64,000 nt of DNA from Gammaproteobacteria bacterium (GCA_013697705.1 JACCWJ010000045.1:1-64000); one strand, 5' to 3'. Positions 17,428-27,424 are shown, numbered from the stretch's first letter. Program-made: numbers and translations. Notes: generated from the sequence alone by a model not told the origin.

Positions 17428-18510
17428 TCAACCATAACGCTTTGAAAAATCATTCATAAAACTTATTAAACAATCAACGCCTTCTTCCGGCATCGCATTG
17501 TAGAGACTGGCGCGCATTCCACCAACAAGTTTATGACCCTTAAGATTAGCTAAGCCATTAGCTGTTGCAGTTTCTAAAAATTGATCATTGAGACTCTCGT
17601 CCTTTAAACTGAATACTACGTTCATTCGTGACCTATAGTGAGCAGCAATTGAATTGTAATAAAAATCGTTGTTATCGATACACTGGTACAGCTTTTTAGA
17701 TTTGGTTGCGTTGGCTTTAGCTAGAGCCTCTACCCCACCCTTTGCCTTTAACCATTTGAAAGTTAATCCCGCCACATACCAAGAAAACGTGGGGGGAGTA
17801 TTATACATAGAGTTTTCTTTTGCATGTAATGCATAATTAAACATGCTCGGCGTTATTGATAAGGCCTCACCGAGTAAGGCTTCATTAACGATGACGATGG
17901 TCAGACCCGCGGGGCCAACATTTTTTTGAGCCCCGGCATAGATTAGACCAAATTTGGGAATATCAATGGGGCGGGATAATATATTAGACGACATATCTGA
18001 TACTAAGGTGAGCGCACCCACCTCGGGTACCGAGGGAAATTCAAGCCCATTGATCGTTTCATTATCGACATAATGAAAGTAAGCAGATTGTGGATTTAGT
18101 TGCCACGCCTGCCTTTCTGGTATGGTGGTATACTTTGACTCTTTACTAGAAGCAACGATATTTACCTGCGCATACCGCTCTGCTTCTTTAATGGCTAAGC
18201 CCGACCATATCCCTGAGTCTAAATAATCTACAGTGTTTTTGTGACCCAAGAGATTCATAGGGACCATTGCAAATTGACTACGTGCGCCGCCTTGTAAGAA
18301 CAAGACTTTGTAATTGTGCGGAATAGTAAGTAAGTCACGAAAATTAGCTTCGGATTCTTCAGCAACCGCTAAGTAATCTTTTCCACGGTGGCTAATTTCC
18401 ATCACGGACATGCCAAGGTTATTCCAATCAAGAAGTTCATCTTTGGCTTGCTGTAAAACTTCAATGGGCAGGGTAGCTGGCCCCGCACTAAAGTTGTATA
18501 CCCTTTCCAT
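17428..18510 (-). CDS. serC: Phosphoserine aminotransferase
   Basis: This 360-residue PLP enzyme converts 3-phosphohydroxypyruvate to 3-phosphoserine, and also acts in the pyridoxal-5-phosphate pathway. The start YNFSAGPATLPIEVLQQAKD is diagnostic. The PLP lysine lies in IYAGAQKNVGPAGLTIVIV, about residue 198. The ATG at 18510 has AGAGG upstream. It follows gyrA by 27 nt and precedes aroA. The common pheA/hisC genes of the Pseudomonas order are missing. Confidence 0.98.
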   Translation of the reverse strand: MERVYNFSAGPATLPIEVLQQAKDELLDWNNLGMSVMEISHRGKDYLAVAEESEANFRDLLTIPHNYKVLFLQGGARSQFAMVPMNLLGHKNTVDYLDSGIWSGLAIKEAERYAQVNIVASSKESKYTTIPERQAWQLNPQSAYFHYVDNETINGLEFPSVPEVGALTLVSDMSSNILSRPIDIPKFGLIYAGAQKNVGPAGLTIVIVNEALLGEALSITPSMFNYALHAKENSMYNTPPTFSWYVAGLTFKWLKAKGGVEALAKANATKSKKLYQCIDNNDFYYNSIAAHYRSRMNVVFSLKDESLNDQFLETATANGLANLKGHKLVGGMRASLYNAMPEEGVDCLISFMNDFSKRYG

Positions 18511-18537
18511 GCTGCCTCTTTATCAAAAAGGAGTTAG

Positions 18538-21099
18538 TTATTCAGCTTCAGGTGCAATTTCTTCATCAGAAAATTTTTCTACGACTGGTTGAATGCCGAC
18601 TAACTTTTCATCATTACTTAGATTAATTAATCTAACACCTTGAGTATTCCGACCCAGGAGAGAAATTTCACTTACTCGCGTTCGAACCAATGTGCCTCTG
18701 TTACTAATTAATAGAATCTCATCTTCATCAGCGACTTGTACTGCGCCGACAACTTGACCATTACGCTCATTGACTTGAATCGAAATGACGCCCTGGCCGC
18801 CGCGTCCAGTACGACGATACTCATTGATATCAGTGCGTTTACCGTAACCGTTTTCAGTGGCAGTCAGAATAGACCCTTGTGCTTTCGCTACAATTAATGC
18901 AATCACCTGTTGGCTTGTCTGAAGTCGCATGCCTCGCACCCCGCGGGCACTTCTACCCATGGGCCGCACCTCTCCTTCATGAAAACGTATTACTTTTCCG
19001 GTATCGGAAAATAGCATTACATCCTGGTCACCGTCTGTTAAATGGACACCTACTAAATCGTCTCCGGAATTCATGTCAATCGCGATAATGCCGTTTGCTC
19101 GCGGTCGCGAAAATTGTTCGAGGGAGACTTTCTTAATAACACCCTGTGAAGTTACCATCATGACATATTGGTCAGCTGCAAATTCACGCACTGAAAGTAT
19201 GGCGCTAATTCGTTCATCGCCTTCTAGGGGTAATAGATTGACTAAAGGACGGCCTAATGCAATGCGGCTCGCTTGAGGTATTTGGTATACCTTTAACCAA
19301 TACACTTTCCCGCGATTTGAAAAGCAAAGAATATTATCGTGAGTGTTAGCGATAAGTAGATGAGATATATAATCTTCTTCTTTTACTTGTGCCGCAGACT
19401 TTCCACGTCCCCCACGACGCTGAGCATGATAAGCATCAAGAGATTGAATCTTCGCATAGCCTAAATGAGAAATAGTCACCACGACATCTTCTTCACTAAT
19501 TAAGTCTTCTAAAGATAAAACTTCTTTGCTATCGATGATTTCGGTTCGTCTTGCATCACCAAACTCATTTTTAATCTCGTTCAGTTCGTCACGTATCACA
19601 TTCATAAGCCGAGTAGGGTTCCCTAAAATATCAAGCAAATCAACTATGATTTTCAGTAAATTTTCGTATTCGGAGAATATTTTTTCTTGCTCTAACCCTG
19701 TCAAACGATGTAAGCGTAACTCTAAAATGGCCTGAGCCTGAGCGGGCGAGAGAGAGTATCCCTCGCCAGACAATCCATAGTGGGGCTCTAAATTGATAGG
19801 TCTGGAAATGGGATTATCTGTGCGACTTAGTAAGGTACTGATATTACCAATGGGCCACGTGATGGCTAATAGCTGTTCCTTTGCTTGCGCTGGGTTTGGA
19901 GACGCTTTAATGATTGCAATCATTCGATCGATATTGACCAAGGCGATGCCTAATCCCTCTAAAAGATGGGCTCTTTCACGTGCTTTTTTTAGCTCATACA
20001 CTGAACGCTTAGTGACCACTTCTCGGCGATGGCGAATAAAGGCTTCCAGCAAATCCTTAAGATTTAAAACGCGGGGTTGGCCTTGATCTAAAGCGACGAT
20101 GTTAATACCAAACACAGTGGCCATTTGAGTATGCGCATAGAGATTATTAAGGACAACTTCGCCATTCTCGCCTCGTCGTAACTCAATGACGACCCGCATA
20201 CCATCTTTATCAGATTCATCACGAATCGCAGTTATGCCTTCTAGCTTTTTCTCTTTAACCAATTCACCTATCTTCTCAAGAAGACGAGCTTTATTGACTT
20301 GATAAGGGAGTTCATGAATAAGAATGGTTTGTTTATTAGAGTCTTCATCTGTTTCTATTGATGTTCTTGCGCGAAGATAAATCCGGCCACGTCCGGTTTG
20401 ATAAGCCTCTAAAATACCTGCTCGTCCGTTGATAATGGCGGCAGTAGGAAAATCAGGACCCGGAATATATTGCATAAGATCGGTCGTAGTCAGATTTTGA
20501 TCATCTATTAAAGCAATACAAGCATCGATAACTTCATTTAGATTGTGGGGAGGTATATTCGTTGCCATGCCCACTGCTATGCCGGAGGAACCATTCACCA
20601 GTAAGTTGGGTATCCGGGTGGGGAGAACGGTAGGGGCTAGTTCTGTTTCATCATAATTGGGTACAAATTCGACAGTTTCTTTTTCCAAGTCAGCCAATAA
20701 GCTATGGGCGAACTTAGACATCCGTATTTCGGTGTACCGCATGGCCGCAGGTGCATCACCATCCACAGAACCGAAATTACCTTGGCCATCGACTAACATA
20801 TAACGCAAGGAGAAAGGTTGAGCCATTCGAACTATCGTATCGTAAACAGCCGTATCACCATGAGGATGGTATTTACCAATAACATCACCCACAATTCGAG
20901 CTGATTTTTTGTAGGCTTTGTTCCAGTCATTGCCTAATTCGCTCATCGCAAATAAAACACGTCGATGGACGGGTTTCAACCCATCTCTGACGTCGGGCAA
21001 TGCCCGCCCTACAATCACACTCATTGCGTAATCTAAATACGAGTGCTTTAGCTCTTCTTCAATATTGACTGAAGTTACTTCTTTAGCGAAATCTGTCAT
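18538..21099 (-). CDS. gyrA: DNA gyrase subunit A
   Basis: This 853-residue type II topoisomerase subunit introduces negative supercoils together with GyrB. The catalytic tyrosine is Y122 (MRYTEIRM). The quinolone-resistance region reads GDTAVYD with T83 and D87 in E. coli numbering; the alignment is ungapped from residue 1. The C-terminal domain (about 530-835) has the six beta-pinwheel blades and a GyrA-box ([10 protein letters not shown], near residue 560). Length and order are normal. Confidence 0.99.
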   Translation of the reverse strand: MTDFAKEVTSVNIEEELKHSYLDYAMSVIVGRALPDVRDGLKPVHRRVLFAMSELGNDWNKAYKKSARIVGDVIGKYHPHGDTAVYDTIVRMAQPFSLRYMLVDGQGNFGSVDGDAPAAMRYTEIRMSKFAHSLLADLEKETVEFVPNYDETELAPTVLPTRIPNLLVNGSSGIAVGMATNIPPHNLNEVIDACIALIDDQNLTTTDLMQYIPGPDFPTAAIINGRAGILEAYQTGRGRIYLRARTSIETDEDSNKQTILIHELPYQVNKARLLEKIGELVKEKKLEGITAIRDESDKDGMRVVIELRRGENGEVVLNNLYAHTQMATVFGINIVALDQGQPRVLNLKDLLEAFIRHRREVVTKRSVYELKKARERAHLLEGLGIALVNIDRMIAIIKASPNPAQAKEQLLAITWPIGNISTLLSRTDNPISRPINLEPHYGLSGEGYSLSPAQAQAILELRLHRLTGLEQEKIFSEYENLLKIIVDLLDILGNPTRLMNVIRDELNEIKNEFGDARRTEIIDSKEVLSLEDLISEEDVVVTISHLGYAKIQSLDAYHAQRRGGRGKSAAQVKEEDYISHLLIANTHDNILCFSNRGKVYWLKVYQIPQASRIALGRPLVNLLPLEGDERISAILSVREFAADQYVMMVTSQGVIKKVSLEQFSRPRANGIIAIDMNSGDDLVGVHLTDGDQDVMLFSDTGKVIRFHEGEVRPMGRSARGVRGMRLQTSQQVIALIVAKAQGSILTATENGYGKRTDINEYRRTGRGGQGVISIQVNERNGQVVGAVQVADEDEILLISNRGTLVRTRVSEISLLGRNTQGVRLINLSNDEKLVGIQPVVEKFSDEEIAPEAE

Positions 21100-21295
21100 A
21101 AAATAGGACTCAACTTTTTACCAGGAGAATCTCGGAATTTTACCCTATTTTTGAAAAATTAAGTAGTAGTGATTAGGAGCTTTTAACCTTTTCCCTGCTG
21201 GCGAAGGCAGGGAGATGGACTTATTGTTGATTAGATTTGACTTATAAGATAAATAATTCAACAATGCCGATTTCTAAAATGCTAGGGAATAATGC

Positions 21296-22612
21296 ATGAA
21301 TCAGGTAGATACCATAATAAATTGCCGTTGGTTAATACCCATTGAGCCCGATAACGTCGTTTACAACGATTATGCAATCATTATCCACCAGGGGAAAATC
21401 AAAGATATTCTTCCTCAAAAGCAGGCTGCCAATCATTATCAAAGCAGCACCACCTTAAACCTAACTAGTCATGCAGTTTTACCTGGTTTTGTGAATGCCC
21501 ACACCCATAGCCCCATGACTTTATTCCGTGGATTAGCGGACGATCTCCCCTTAATGGAATGGTTGCAAAATCATATTTGGCCTGCTGAAAGTAAATGGCT
21601 AAGCGATGAATTCATTGAGGATGGGACTGAAATTGCTATCGCCGAAATGATTAAATGCGGCACCACCTGCTTCAATGAGCACTTCTTTTTCCCAGAAGTG
21701 ATTGCGAAAGTGGCTGCGCGCGCAAAAATACGCGCTTGTATTGGCCCTACTTTGATAAATTTCCCCACCAATTGGTCACAAGATGAAAATGATGGGTTTG
21801 AGCGATTTACTCGCCTTTATAAGGAACATGGCAATCAAGGGCTAATCACTTGGAGTTTAGCCCCCCACGCTCCTTATACGATTACGGATAATCTCCTAAA
21901 AAAGGTCAGAGATTTTTCCCAACACCATGATCTGCCCATCCACATGCACGTTCATGAGACGGCGAATGAAATACAAGAAAGTCTCGAAAAATACGGCAAA
22001 CGTCCCTTAAAACGTCTCCATGATTTCGAGCTTCTTTCTAGCCGATTCCAAGGCGTTCATATGACACAAATGAATGATGAAGACTTGGAGCTATTAACAT
22101 TAAGTAAAGCCAATGTAACACATTGTCCCGAATCTAATTTAAAATTAGCAAGTGGCTATTGTGAAGTTGAGCGCTTGTTGAATAACGATGTTAATGTCGC
22201 GCTCGGCACAGATGGCGCCGCCAGTAATAATGACTTAGATATGATGGGTGAAATGCGTACTGCAGCATTTATCGGCAAAACAATAGCCAACGACGCGACA
22301 GCAGTTTCAGCAACGCAGGTGCTTCGCATGGCAACATTAAATGGTGCCAAATCCTTAGGACTCGAAAAAGAAATTGGTTCTCTCGAGGTCGGGAAATCTG
22401 CGGATATAATTGCTATTGACTTAATGCATATTAATACCATGCCTATCTATAACCCTATTTCTCAAATTGTGTATTCTGCTTCAAATAGGCAGGTCACTGA
22501 TGTGTGGGTTGCAGGTTTGCAGCTGTTAAAAAATAGTAAGCTTTTAACCATGGATGAAGACAACCTATTTGAGAAAGGAAAAAAATGGCAGAAGAGAATT
22601 GGCTCACAATAA
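21296..22612 (+). CDS. mtaD: 5-methylthioadenosine/S-adenosylhomocysteine deaminase
   Basis: This 438-residue amidohydrolase-superfamily enzyme deaminates MTA, SAH or related nucleosides. The metal-binding H69-x-H71 lies in the NAHTHSPM motif. HMHVHETANEI (near residue 218) and GTDGAASNNDLDM (near residue 305) supply further metal and catalytic residues. The ATG at 21296 has AGGG 9 nt upstream. mtaD next to gyrA is the classical gammaproteobacterial arrangement, though ubiG normally lies between them and is absent here. The end overlaps the next gene by 28 nt. Confidence 0.93.
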   Translation: MNQVDTIINCRWLIPIEPDNVVYNDYAIIIHQGKIKDILPQKQAANHYQSSTTLNLTSHAVLPGFVNAHTHSPMTLFRGLADDLPLMEWLQNHIWPAESKWLSDEFIEDGTEIAIAEMIKCGTTCFNEHFFFPEVIAKVAARAKIRACIGPTLINFPTNWSQDENDGFERFTRLYKEHGNQGLITWSLAPHAPYTITDNLLKKVRDFSQHHDLPIHMHVHETANEIQESLEKYGKRPLKRLHDFELLSSRFQGVHMTQMNDEDLELLTLSKANVTHCPESNLKLASGYCEVERLLNNDVNVALGTDGAASNNDLDMMGEMRTAAFIGKTIANDATAVSATQVLRMATLNGAKSLGLEKEIGSLEVGKSADIIAIDLMHINTMPIYNPISQIVYSASNRQVTDVWVAGLQLLKNSKLLTMDEDNLFEKGKKWQKRIGSQ

Positions 22613-23532
22613 ACACGTTGCAAACTTTACCTAGCCGCATCAAAATCGTTGAAGTTGGCCCTCGGGATGGCTTACAAAATGAAATACAAATTATTCCAAG
22701 CGCCATTAAAATAGACTTCATTAACCAACTTTCAGAAACAGGATTATCTGCGATCGAGGTTACTAGTTTCGTTTCCCCCAAGTGGATTCCTCAACTTGCC
22801 GATAATTTTGAAGTATTTACCACTATAACTAAAAAACAACAGGTTCATTATTCCGCATTAGTTCCCAATCTACAGGGTTTGGAAAGAGCGATACAGGCAG
22901 ACACAAAAGAAGTCGCTATTTTCTGCGCTGCATCTGAAACTTTTTCACAAAAAAATATTAATTGTACGATTGCAGAAAGTTTCAAACGCTATGAAAAAGT
23001 GATTGAGCTGGCTAAACAAAATTCTATAAGAGTTCGTGGTTATATTTCATGTGTTTTAGGGTGCCCCTATGAAGGCACTATATTGCCAGACAAAGTGGCT
23101 CAGCTCGCGGCTGAACTTTACGCAATGGGATGTTATGAAATTTCATTAGGGGATACTATTGGCATCGGCACACCCTTGCAAACTAAAATTTTAATTGAAC
23201 AAGTAGCGCTTCGCCTTCCCCTACCAACTATCGCGGTGCATTTTCATGATACCTACGGGCAAGCCTTAGCAAATATTTATGCCGCCTTACAACAGGGCAT
23301 CGCGGTCATCGATGCTTCTGTCGCTGGATTAGGAGGCTGCCCCTACGCCTCGGGCGCAAGCGGAAATGTTGCCACTGAGGATGTGGTTTATTTACTGCAA
23401 GGACTGGGCATTGATACCGGGATCGATCTTGTTAAGTTATCTAAAGTGGGCATATTTATTTCGGAGCAATTGCACCGCACAACCCAATCTAAAGTGGCAA
23501 TAGCATTGGCCGCCAAAAATTTTAAGTATTGA
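22585..23532 (+). CDS. mvaB: Hydroxymethylglutaryl-CoA lyase
   Basis: This 315-residue TIM-barrel enzyme cleaves HMG-CoA to acetoacetate and acetyl-CoA, the last step of leucine breakdown. Signatures are VEVGPRDGLQNE near residue 25, SFVSPKWIPQLAD, the metal-binding HFHDTYGQA, and GLGGCPYASGASGNVATEDV with the catalytic cysteine (near residue 270). The start overlaps mtaD by 28 nt, and AAAGGA lies 6 nt upstream. It pairs with acetoacetyl-CoA synthetase 10 nt downstream, which supports use of acetoacetate. Confidence 0.95.
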   Translation: MAEENWLTINTLQTLPSRIKIVEVGPRDGLQNEIQIIPSAIKIDFINQLSETGLSAIEVTSFVSPKWIPQLADNFEVFTTITKKQQVHYSALVPNLQGLERAIQADTKEVAIFCAASETFSQKNINCTIAESFKRYEKVIELAKQNSIRVRGYISCVLGCPYEGTILPDKVAQLAAELYAMGCYEISLGDTIGIGTPLQTKILIEQVALRLPLPTIAVHFHDTYGQALANIYAALQQGIAVIDASVAGLGGCPYASGASGNVATEDVVYLLQGLGIDTGIDLVKLSKVGIFISEQLHRTTQSKVAIALAAKNFKY

Positions 23533-23542
23533 GGGTAAACCT

Positions 23543-25480
23543 ATGACACCTAAAATAATGTGGCAACCCTCCAAAGAGTTTCAAGCAGCGACTGAAATGA
23601 ATCATTTCATGGCAATCGTAAATAGTTCCTTTAATTTATCTTTATCGTGCTACGCTGACCTTTACGATTGGTCCATTTCACATAAAGCATTCTTCTGGAA
23701 AGCCTTATGGGATTTCTTCTCAATTCAAGCGGGTAAGCCTGCGGATAAAATTTTTGTACCTGGCAATTCAATGTGGGATTGTAACTGGTTCGAGGGAGCC
23801 ACATTAAATTTCGCTGAAAATTTAATGCGAAGGCGTGATGATAAAATAGCCATCGTATTTAATAACGAAAAAAATCAACGCAAAACACTTTCATATTCTC
23901 AGCTCTACACTGCAGTAGCAAAGACAGCTGCCTACTTTAAAAAGCTAGGCATTAAAAAAGATGACCGGGTCGCTGCTATCTTACCCAATGTGCCGGAAAC
24001 GATTATTTCTATGCTAGCCACAACAAGCCTGGGCGCGATATGGTCATCCTGCTCTCCCGACTTTGGCAAAGAAGGGTTATACGATCGATTTCATCAAATA
24101 CAACCTAAAATTTTAATCGTATGTGATGGCTATAATTACGCTGGCAAAACTTTTACTAGTCAAGAAAAAATAGCATGGTTATGTAAACAGATTCCTTCAA
24201 TTCAAAAAATAATTTTGGTGGTTAATACCAACGATGGCTTTTCTCTAGAAGCAACCCCGTTTGCCGCCATTCTGTCTGGACCGGAAACCACTTTAGAATT
24301 TGAACACCCGCCTTTTAATCATCCTGTTTATATTATGTACTCCTCCGGAACGACGGGCATTCCCAAATGTATCGTTCATGGCGCAGGTGGAACATTACTG
24401 CAACATTTTAAAGAACTCGCTTTACATAGTAATGTAACTCAAAACGATACTCTCTTTTATTATACGACGTGTGGCTGGATGATGTGGAATTGGTACATCA
24501 GTAGCCTTGGTTTGGGAGCAACCGTGGCGCAATATGACGGTGCTCCTTTTTATCCCAGCCCTACCCGTTTGCTAGATTTTGTTGATGAAGAAAAAATCAC
24601 TATTTTTGGCACGAGCGCTAAATACATTAGCGCGCTAGAAAAGCACAATATTACGCCTAAACTGAGCCATGATCTCGGTTCCTTGCAAACCATTTTGTCC
24701 ACGGGCTCGCCCCTGATTCCCCAAAACTTCACTTACATTTACGAAAACGTGAAATCAAATGTCTGCCTCTCTTCAATTTCAGGTGGCACAGATATTATTT
24801 CTTGTTTTGCATTAGGCAATCCCACCCTACCCGTCTACCGCGGAGAATTACAGTGCATAGGTCTTGGGATGGCCGTGAAAATATTTAATGATGCAGGCAA
24901 ATCAGTGATTAATGAAAAGGGGGAGCTAGTGTGTACTAACGCCTTTCCAAGCATGCCGATTTATTTTTGGAATGATTCAAATGGAGAAAAATATCAGCAG
25001 GCCTATTTTAATAAATTTCCCGGAGTGTGGGCGCATGGTGACTTTGCTGAAATTACTGATCGTGGAACCCTCATAATATATGGTAGATCAGATGCCACCC
25101 TAAATCCTGGAGGTGTGAGAATTGGCACAGCTGAAATTTATCGTCAAGTAGAAAAAATTCCCGACATCATTGAAAGTCTTGCGGTGGGCCAAGAGTGGAA
25201 GGACGATACCCGGGTAATCTTATTTGTAGTGACCAAGGAGAATCTACCCGTTACCGAAGAATTGGAAAGCGACATTAAAAAAACCATACGTGAACATTGC
25301 TCTGCACGACATGTCCCCGCCAAAATAATTAAAGTTCCTGATATTCCTAAAACTATAAACGGTAAAATTGTAGAGCTAGCAGTGCGTGACGTTATCCACA
25401 ATCGACCTGTCAAAAATATAGCCTCGATAGCTAATCCGGAGTGCTTGGAATATTTCAAAACCCTAATCATTCTCGAGTAA
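23543..25480 (+). CDS. aacS: Acetoacetyl-CoA synthetase
   Basis: This 645-residue ANL-superfamily ligase activates acetoacetate to acetoacetyl-CoA using ATP and CoA. The P-loop-like motif YSSGTTGIPK (about residue 270), the TTCGWMMWNW motif, GGTDII, and the C-terminal NGKIVELAV with the adenylation lysine are present. The N-terminal DWSISHKAFFWKALWDFF region is the AACS-type extension that separates it from acetyl-CoA synthetases. It lies 10 nt after HMG-CoA lyase, so leucine-derived acetoacetate can return to acetyl-CoA. Confidence 0.95.
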   Translation: MTPKIMWQPSKEFQAATEMNHFMAIVNSSFNLSLSCYADLYDWSISHKAFFWKALWDFFSIQAGKPADKIFVPGNSMWDCNWFEGATLNFAENLMRRRDDKIAIVFNNEKNQRKTLSYSQLYTAVAKTAAYFKKLGIKKDDRVAAILPNVPETIISMLATTSLGAIWSSCSPDFGKEGLYDRFHQIQPKILIVCDGYNYAGKTFTSQEKIAWLCKQIPSIQKIILVVNTNDGFSLEATPFAAILSGPETTLEFEHPPFNHPVYIMYSSGTTGIPKCIVHGAGGTLLQHFKELALHSNVTQNDTLFYYTTCGWMMWNWYISSLGLGATVAQYDGAPFYPSPTRLLDFVDEEKITIFGTSAKYISALEKHNITPKLSHDLGSLQTILSTGSPLIPQNFTYIYENVKSNVCLSSISGGTDIISCFALGNPTLPVYRGELQCIGLGMAVKIFNDAGKSVINEKGELVCTNAFPSMPIYFWNDSNGEKYQQAYFNKFPGVWAHGDFAEITDRGTLIIYGRSDATLNPGGVRIGTAEIYRQVEKIPDIIESLAVGQEWKDDTRVILFVVTKENLPVTEELESDIKKTIREHCSARHVPAKIIKVPDIPKTINGKIVELAVRDVIHNRPVKNIASIANPECLEYFKTLIILE

Positions 25481-25568
25481 TTTACCTCACTACGGTTAAT
25501 AACTAACTAAACAGTAAGCCCCATTTCATCTTAATATTCATTTAAAAATCTAAAAATGGATTTTTGTC

Positions 25569-25574
25569 TATAAT
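25569..25574 (+). promoter_or_regulatory. Perfect -10 box before the toxin-antitoxin pair
   Basis: TATAAT at 25569-25574 lies about 30 nt before the antitoxin ATG at 25604. No good -35 box is visible at 16-18 bp spacing. That fits a promoter under operator or autoregulatory control, but this is a suggestion only. Confidence 0.35.
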
Positions 25575-25603
25575 TGGACTACTATGGAATAAAGGGGGAT
25601 TTT

Positions 25604-25990
25604 ATGCACCGATCAGCACTATCTGCAAAATCAGTTTCTGACAAGATTGCCTGGAAGGCTTTACAAAATTTAGTGCGCAAATTCAACTTTAATGAAATTG
25701 AAGGCATGACTTTGTTAGGCGACATGAAAAGATCTTCTTATTATAAAGGGATAAGCAAGCATGAGGGCGGATTAAGTAGAGACGAAAAAGAAAGGATATC
25801 CTTATTACTCGGCATTTATAAAGATTTGCGCACCTTATTTGTCGATAGCGCTCAAGGAATGTCATGGATTGATAGACAAAATAGCCTCGCGCCTTTTAAG
25901 GGGATAACGCCGAGAGAATATCTGATGGAAGGAAGTTTGATGAGACTGGCTGAGGTCAGAAGATTTCTAGATTTTTGGCGGGGATATTAA
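25604..25990 (+). CDS. Xre/MbcA/ParS-type antitoxin (RES system)
   Basis: This 128-residue protein has an N-terminal helical DNA-binding-like region and a C-terminal DUF2384 (MbcA/ParS) domain that neutralises RES toxins. Typical segments are RDEKERISLLLGIYKDLRTL and WIDRQNSLAPFKGITPREYL followed by LMEGSLMRLAEVRRFLDFW. I chose the ATG at 25604, with AGGGGGA about 6 nt upstream; a TTG ten codons earlier has no ribosome site. The stop codon overlaps the toxin ATG by one base (TAATG). Confidence 0.9.
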   Translation: MHRSALSAKSVSDKIAWKALQNLVRKFNFNEIEGMTLLGDMKRSSYYKGISKHEGGLSRDEKERISLLLGIYKDLRTLFVDSAQGMSWIDRQNSLAPFKGITPREYLMEGSLMRLAEVRRFLDFWRGY

Positions 25991-26655
25991 TGTTTGCTTA
26001 CCTTAGTTATAAATCTAAAACTCACCGAATTATTCCTTCTCGATATCCTACGGTCAGTCCGTTTGATTGGGCAGAATCCACCGAGGAGATTGAACAACTT
26101 GCAGTCTTAGAAGGTTTAACTAATGACCGGATTAAAGGAGCATTAGGGAATATAAATTTGGTGAATAAGGAGGATTGGATAGCAGCAGAAGGCGCGTCCC
26201 CTTTGATGTCTCCTTTTACTCACCCGGGCTATTCAAGATTTAGTGACGGTAGCTTTGGTATCTATTACACGAGTGACTCCCTTAAAACGGCAGTCACTGA
26301 GACTAAATTTCATCGAAAAAGATTTTTGCAAGCTTCAAATGAACCTCCCTGCCAAGTACAGATGCGGGAATACACTGCGTATATTGTTAAAAAAATGATT
26401 GATATACGTGATAAAAAATATTGCGCCTATTTGAATCCCGATATAGCGTCTTACCCACAAAGCCAGCAATTTGGCAAAGAAATGAAACTCCAAAATGAAT
26501 GGGGATTAATGTACTCCAGTGTGAGAAAAGTTGATGGCATCTGTTTCGCTATTTTACGACCTTCGGCTTTAACAATACCAGTGCAAGGATGTCATTTGGA
26601 ATATATTTGGGATGGCACGGAAATCATTGAGACGAATGTGTTAAAAGTCATTTAA
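25990..26655 (+). CDS. RES-domain toxin (NAD+ phosphorylase family)
   Basis: This 221-residue RES-domain protein belongs to a family that degrades NAD+ and so arrests growth. The motif order is visible: THRIIPSRYPTVSPFDW with the conserved Arg, SFGIYYTSDSLKTAVTETKF with the conserved Glu, and the late LMYSSVRKVDG with the conserved Ser. The ATG at 25990 overlaps the antitoxin stop, and GGGG lies upstream. It is convergent with the PP-loop gene, 9 bp apart. It looks intact. Confidence 0.9.
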   Translation: MFAYLSYKSKTHRIIPSRYPTVSPFDWAESTEEIEQLAVLEGLTNDRIKGALGNINLVNKEDWIAAEGASPLMSPFTHPGYSRFSDGSFGIYYTSDSLKTAVTETKFHRKRFLQASNEPPCQVQMREYTAYIVKKMIDIRDKKYCAYLNPDIASYPQSQQFGKEMKLQNEWGLMYSSVRKVDGICFAILRPSALTIPVQGCHLEYIWDGTEIIETNVLKVI

Positions 26656-26664
26656 TAGAGCGGT

Positions 26665-27399
26665 TTATTCGCCACACACATAATGTGATCCGCAGCCCAT
26701 GTCAAAGGCTTCCATGGAGGTAGTACCCGGTATTTTCTCAAACTTCGTCAATGTTTCAATGGAAGTATTGGGGAAACGAGCATCAAACATTGTTTGATTT
26801 AAAGTTTGTTCTAAATGCGCTATTTCACTGATTTTTTCTGGCGCTAAATAACTAAGCTCTTGTAGCTGACTGTGGATGCAAGGATTGCATTCTAGACTTC
26901 GACTATTTAATACTTTCAATCCTGCTTGTTTAATTAAACTATTCCGTTCTTGCTGGGTAGTATTGAATAATGGATACCACACCTTGCGATCGCCGTAATA
27001 TTGACTTTGCTCAATAAACTCAGGCAAATTTTGTCTCGCTCTGGAATCTTCTCGTCGCGATCCTAATATTATAATTTCTTCACAACGATCATCCACGATA
27101 TCTAACCATTCGATGAAGGGTATTGCCTTTAAAAAGGTAGAACACCATTGGTATTTTGCATTAGGAAAACTTTTGCGATCAATAATCAACTGAGCAAAAT
27201 TGTGGGAAGCTTTGATAGTGGTCACTTCAAAACCACATTTTTTTGCGAATGCCTGACCCTCAAGAACGCGCTGTTGCCAACGCGAATCACTCCAGCCAGT
27301 ATCAACGTGAGCCACTACCACATCCCTCAAATTATTCAGTGATGCCCACTTAATTACCGCAATGGTGTTATCACCATAATTGCCAAAAATAAAATACAT
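26665..27399 (-). CDS. PAPS-reductase-like PP-loop protein with a Cys-rich site
   Basis: This 244-residue adenine nucleotide alpha-hydrolase-like protein has an atypical PP-loop (GNYGDN at residues 6-11, in place of SGGxDS). VAHVDTGWSDS follows, a helpful match to PAPS reductases and thiolation enzymes (about residues 29-38). Cysteines C86 (QWCSTFLKAIPF), C171 and C174 (CNPC), and C236 or C242 could bind an iron-sulfur cluster. Assimilatory reductases have a CC pair at the first position; here only one Cys is present. Reaction and substrate are unknown; thiolation or sulfur transfer is possible. It may be read together with prpD, 25 bp upstream. Confidence 0.75.
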   Translation of the reverse strand: MYFIFGNYGDNTIAVIKWASLNNLRDVVVAHVDTGWSDSRWQQRVLEGQAFAKKCGFEVTTIKASHNFAQLIIDRKSFPNAKYQWCSTFLKAIPFIEWLDIVDDRCEEIIILGSRREDSRARQNLPEFIEQSQYYGDRKVWYPLFNTTQQERNSLIKQAGLKVLNSRSLECNPCIHSQLQELSYLAPEKISEIAHLEQTLNQTMFDARFPNTSIETLTKFEKIPGTTSMEAFDMGCGSHYVCGE

Positions 27400-27424
27400 A
27401 CCTCAACCTGGATGGCTATCTTGT

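Noticed and set aside
18538-21099. T83 in GyrA as a quinolone-resistance change
   Set aside because: Thr is the natural residue at this position in many gammaproteobacteria such as Pseudomonas, so it does not show acquired resistance.
21192-21213. Seven-pair hairpin (TCCCTGC / GCAGGGA) between gyrA and mtaD
   Set aside because: It has no T-run on either strand and lies between divergent starts, so it is not a terminator. A regulatory role cannot be supported.
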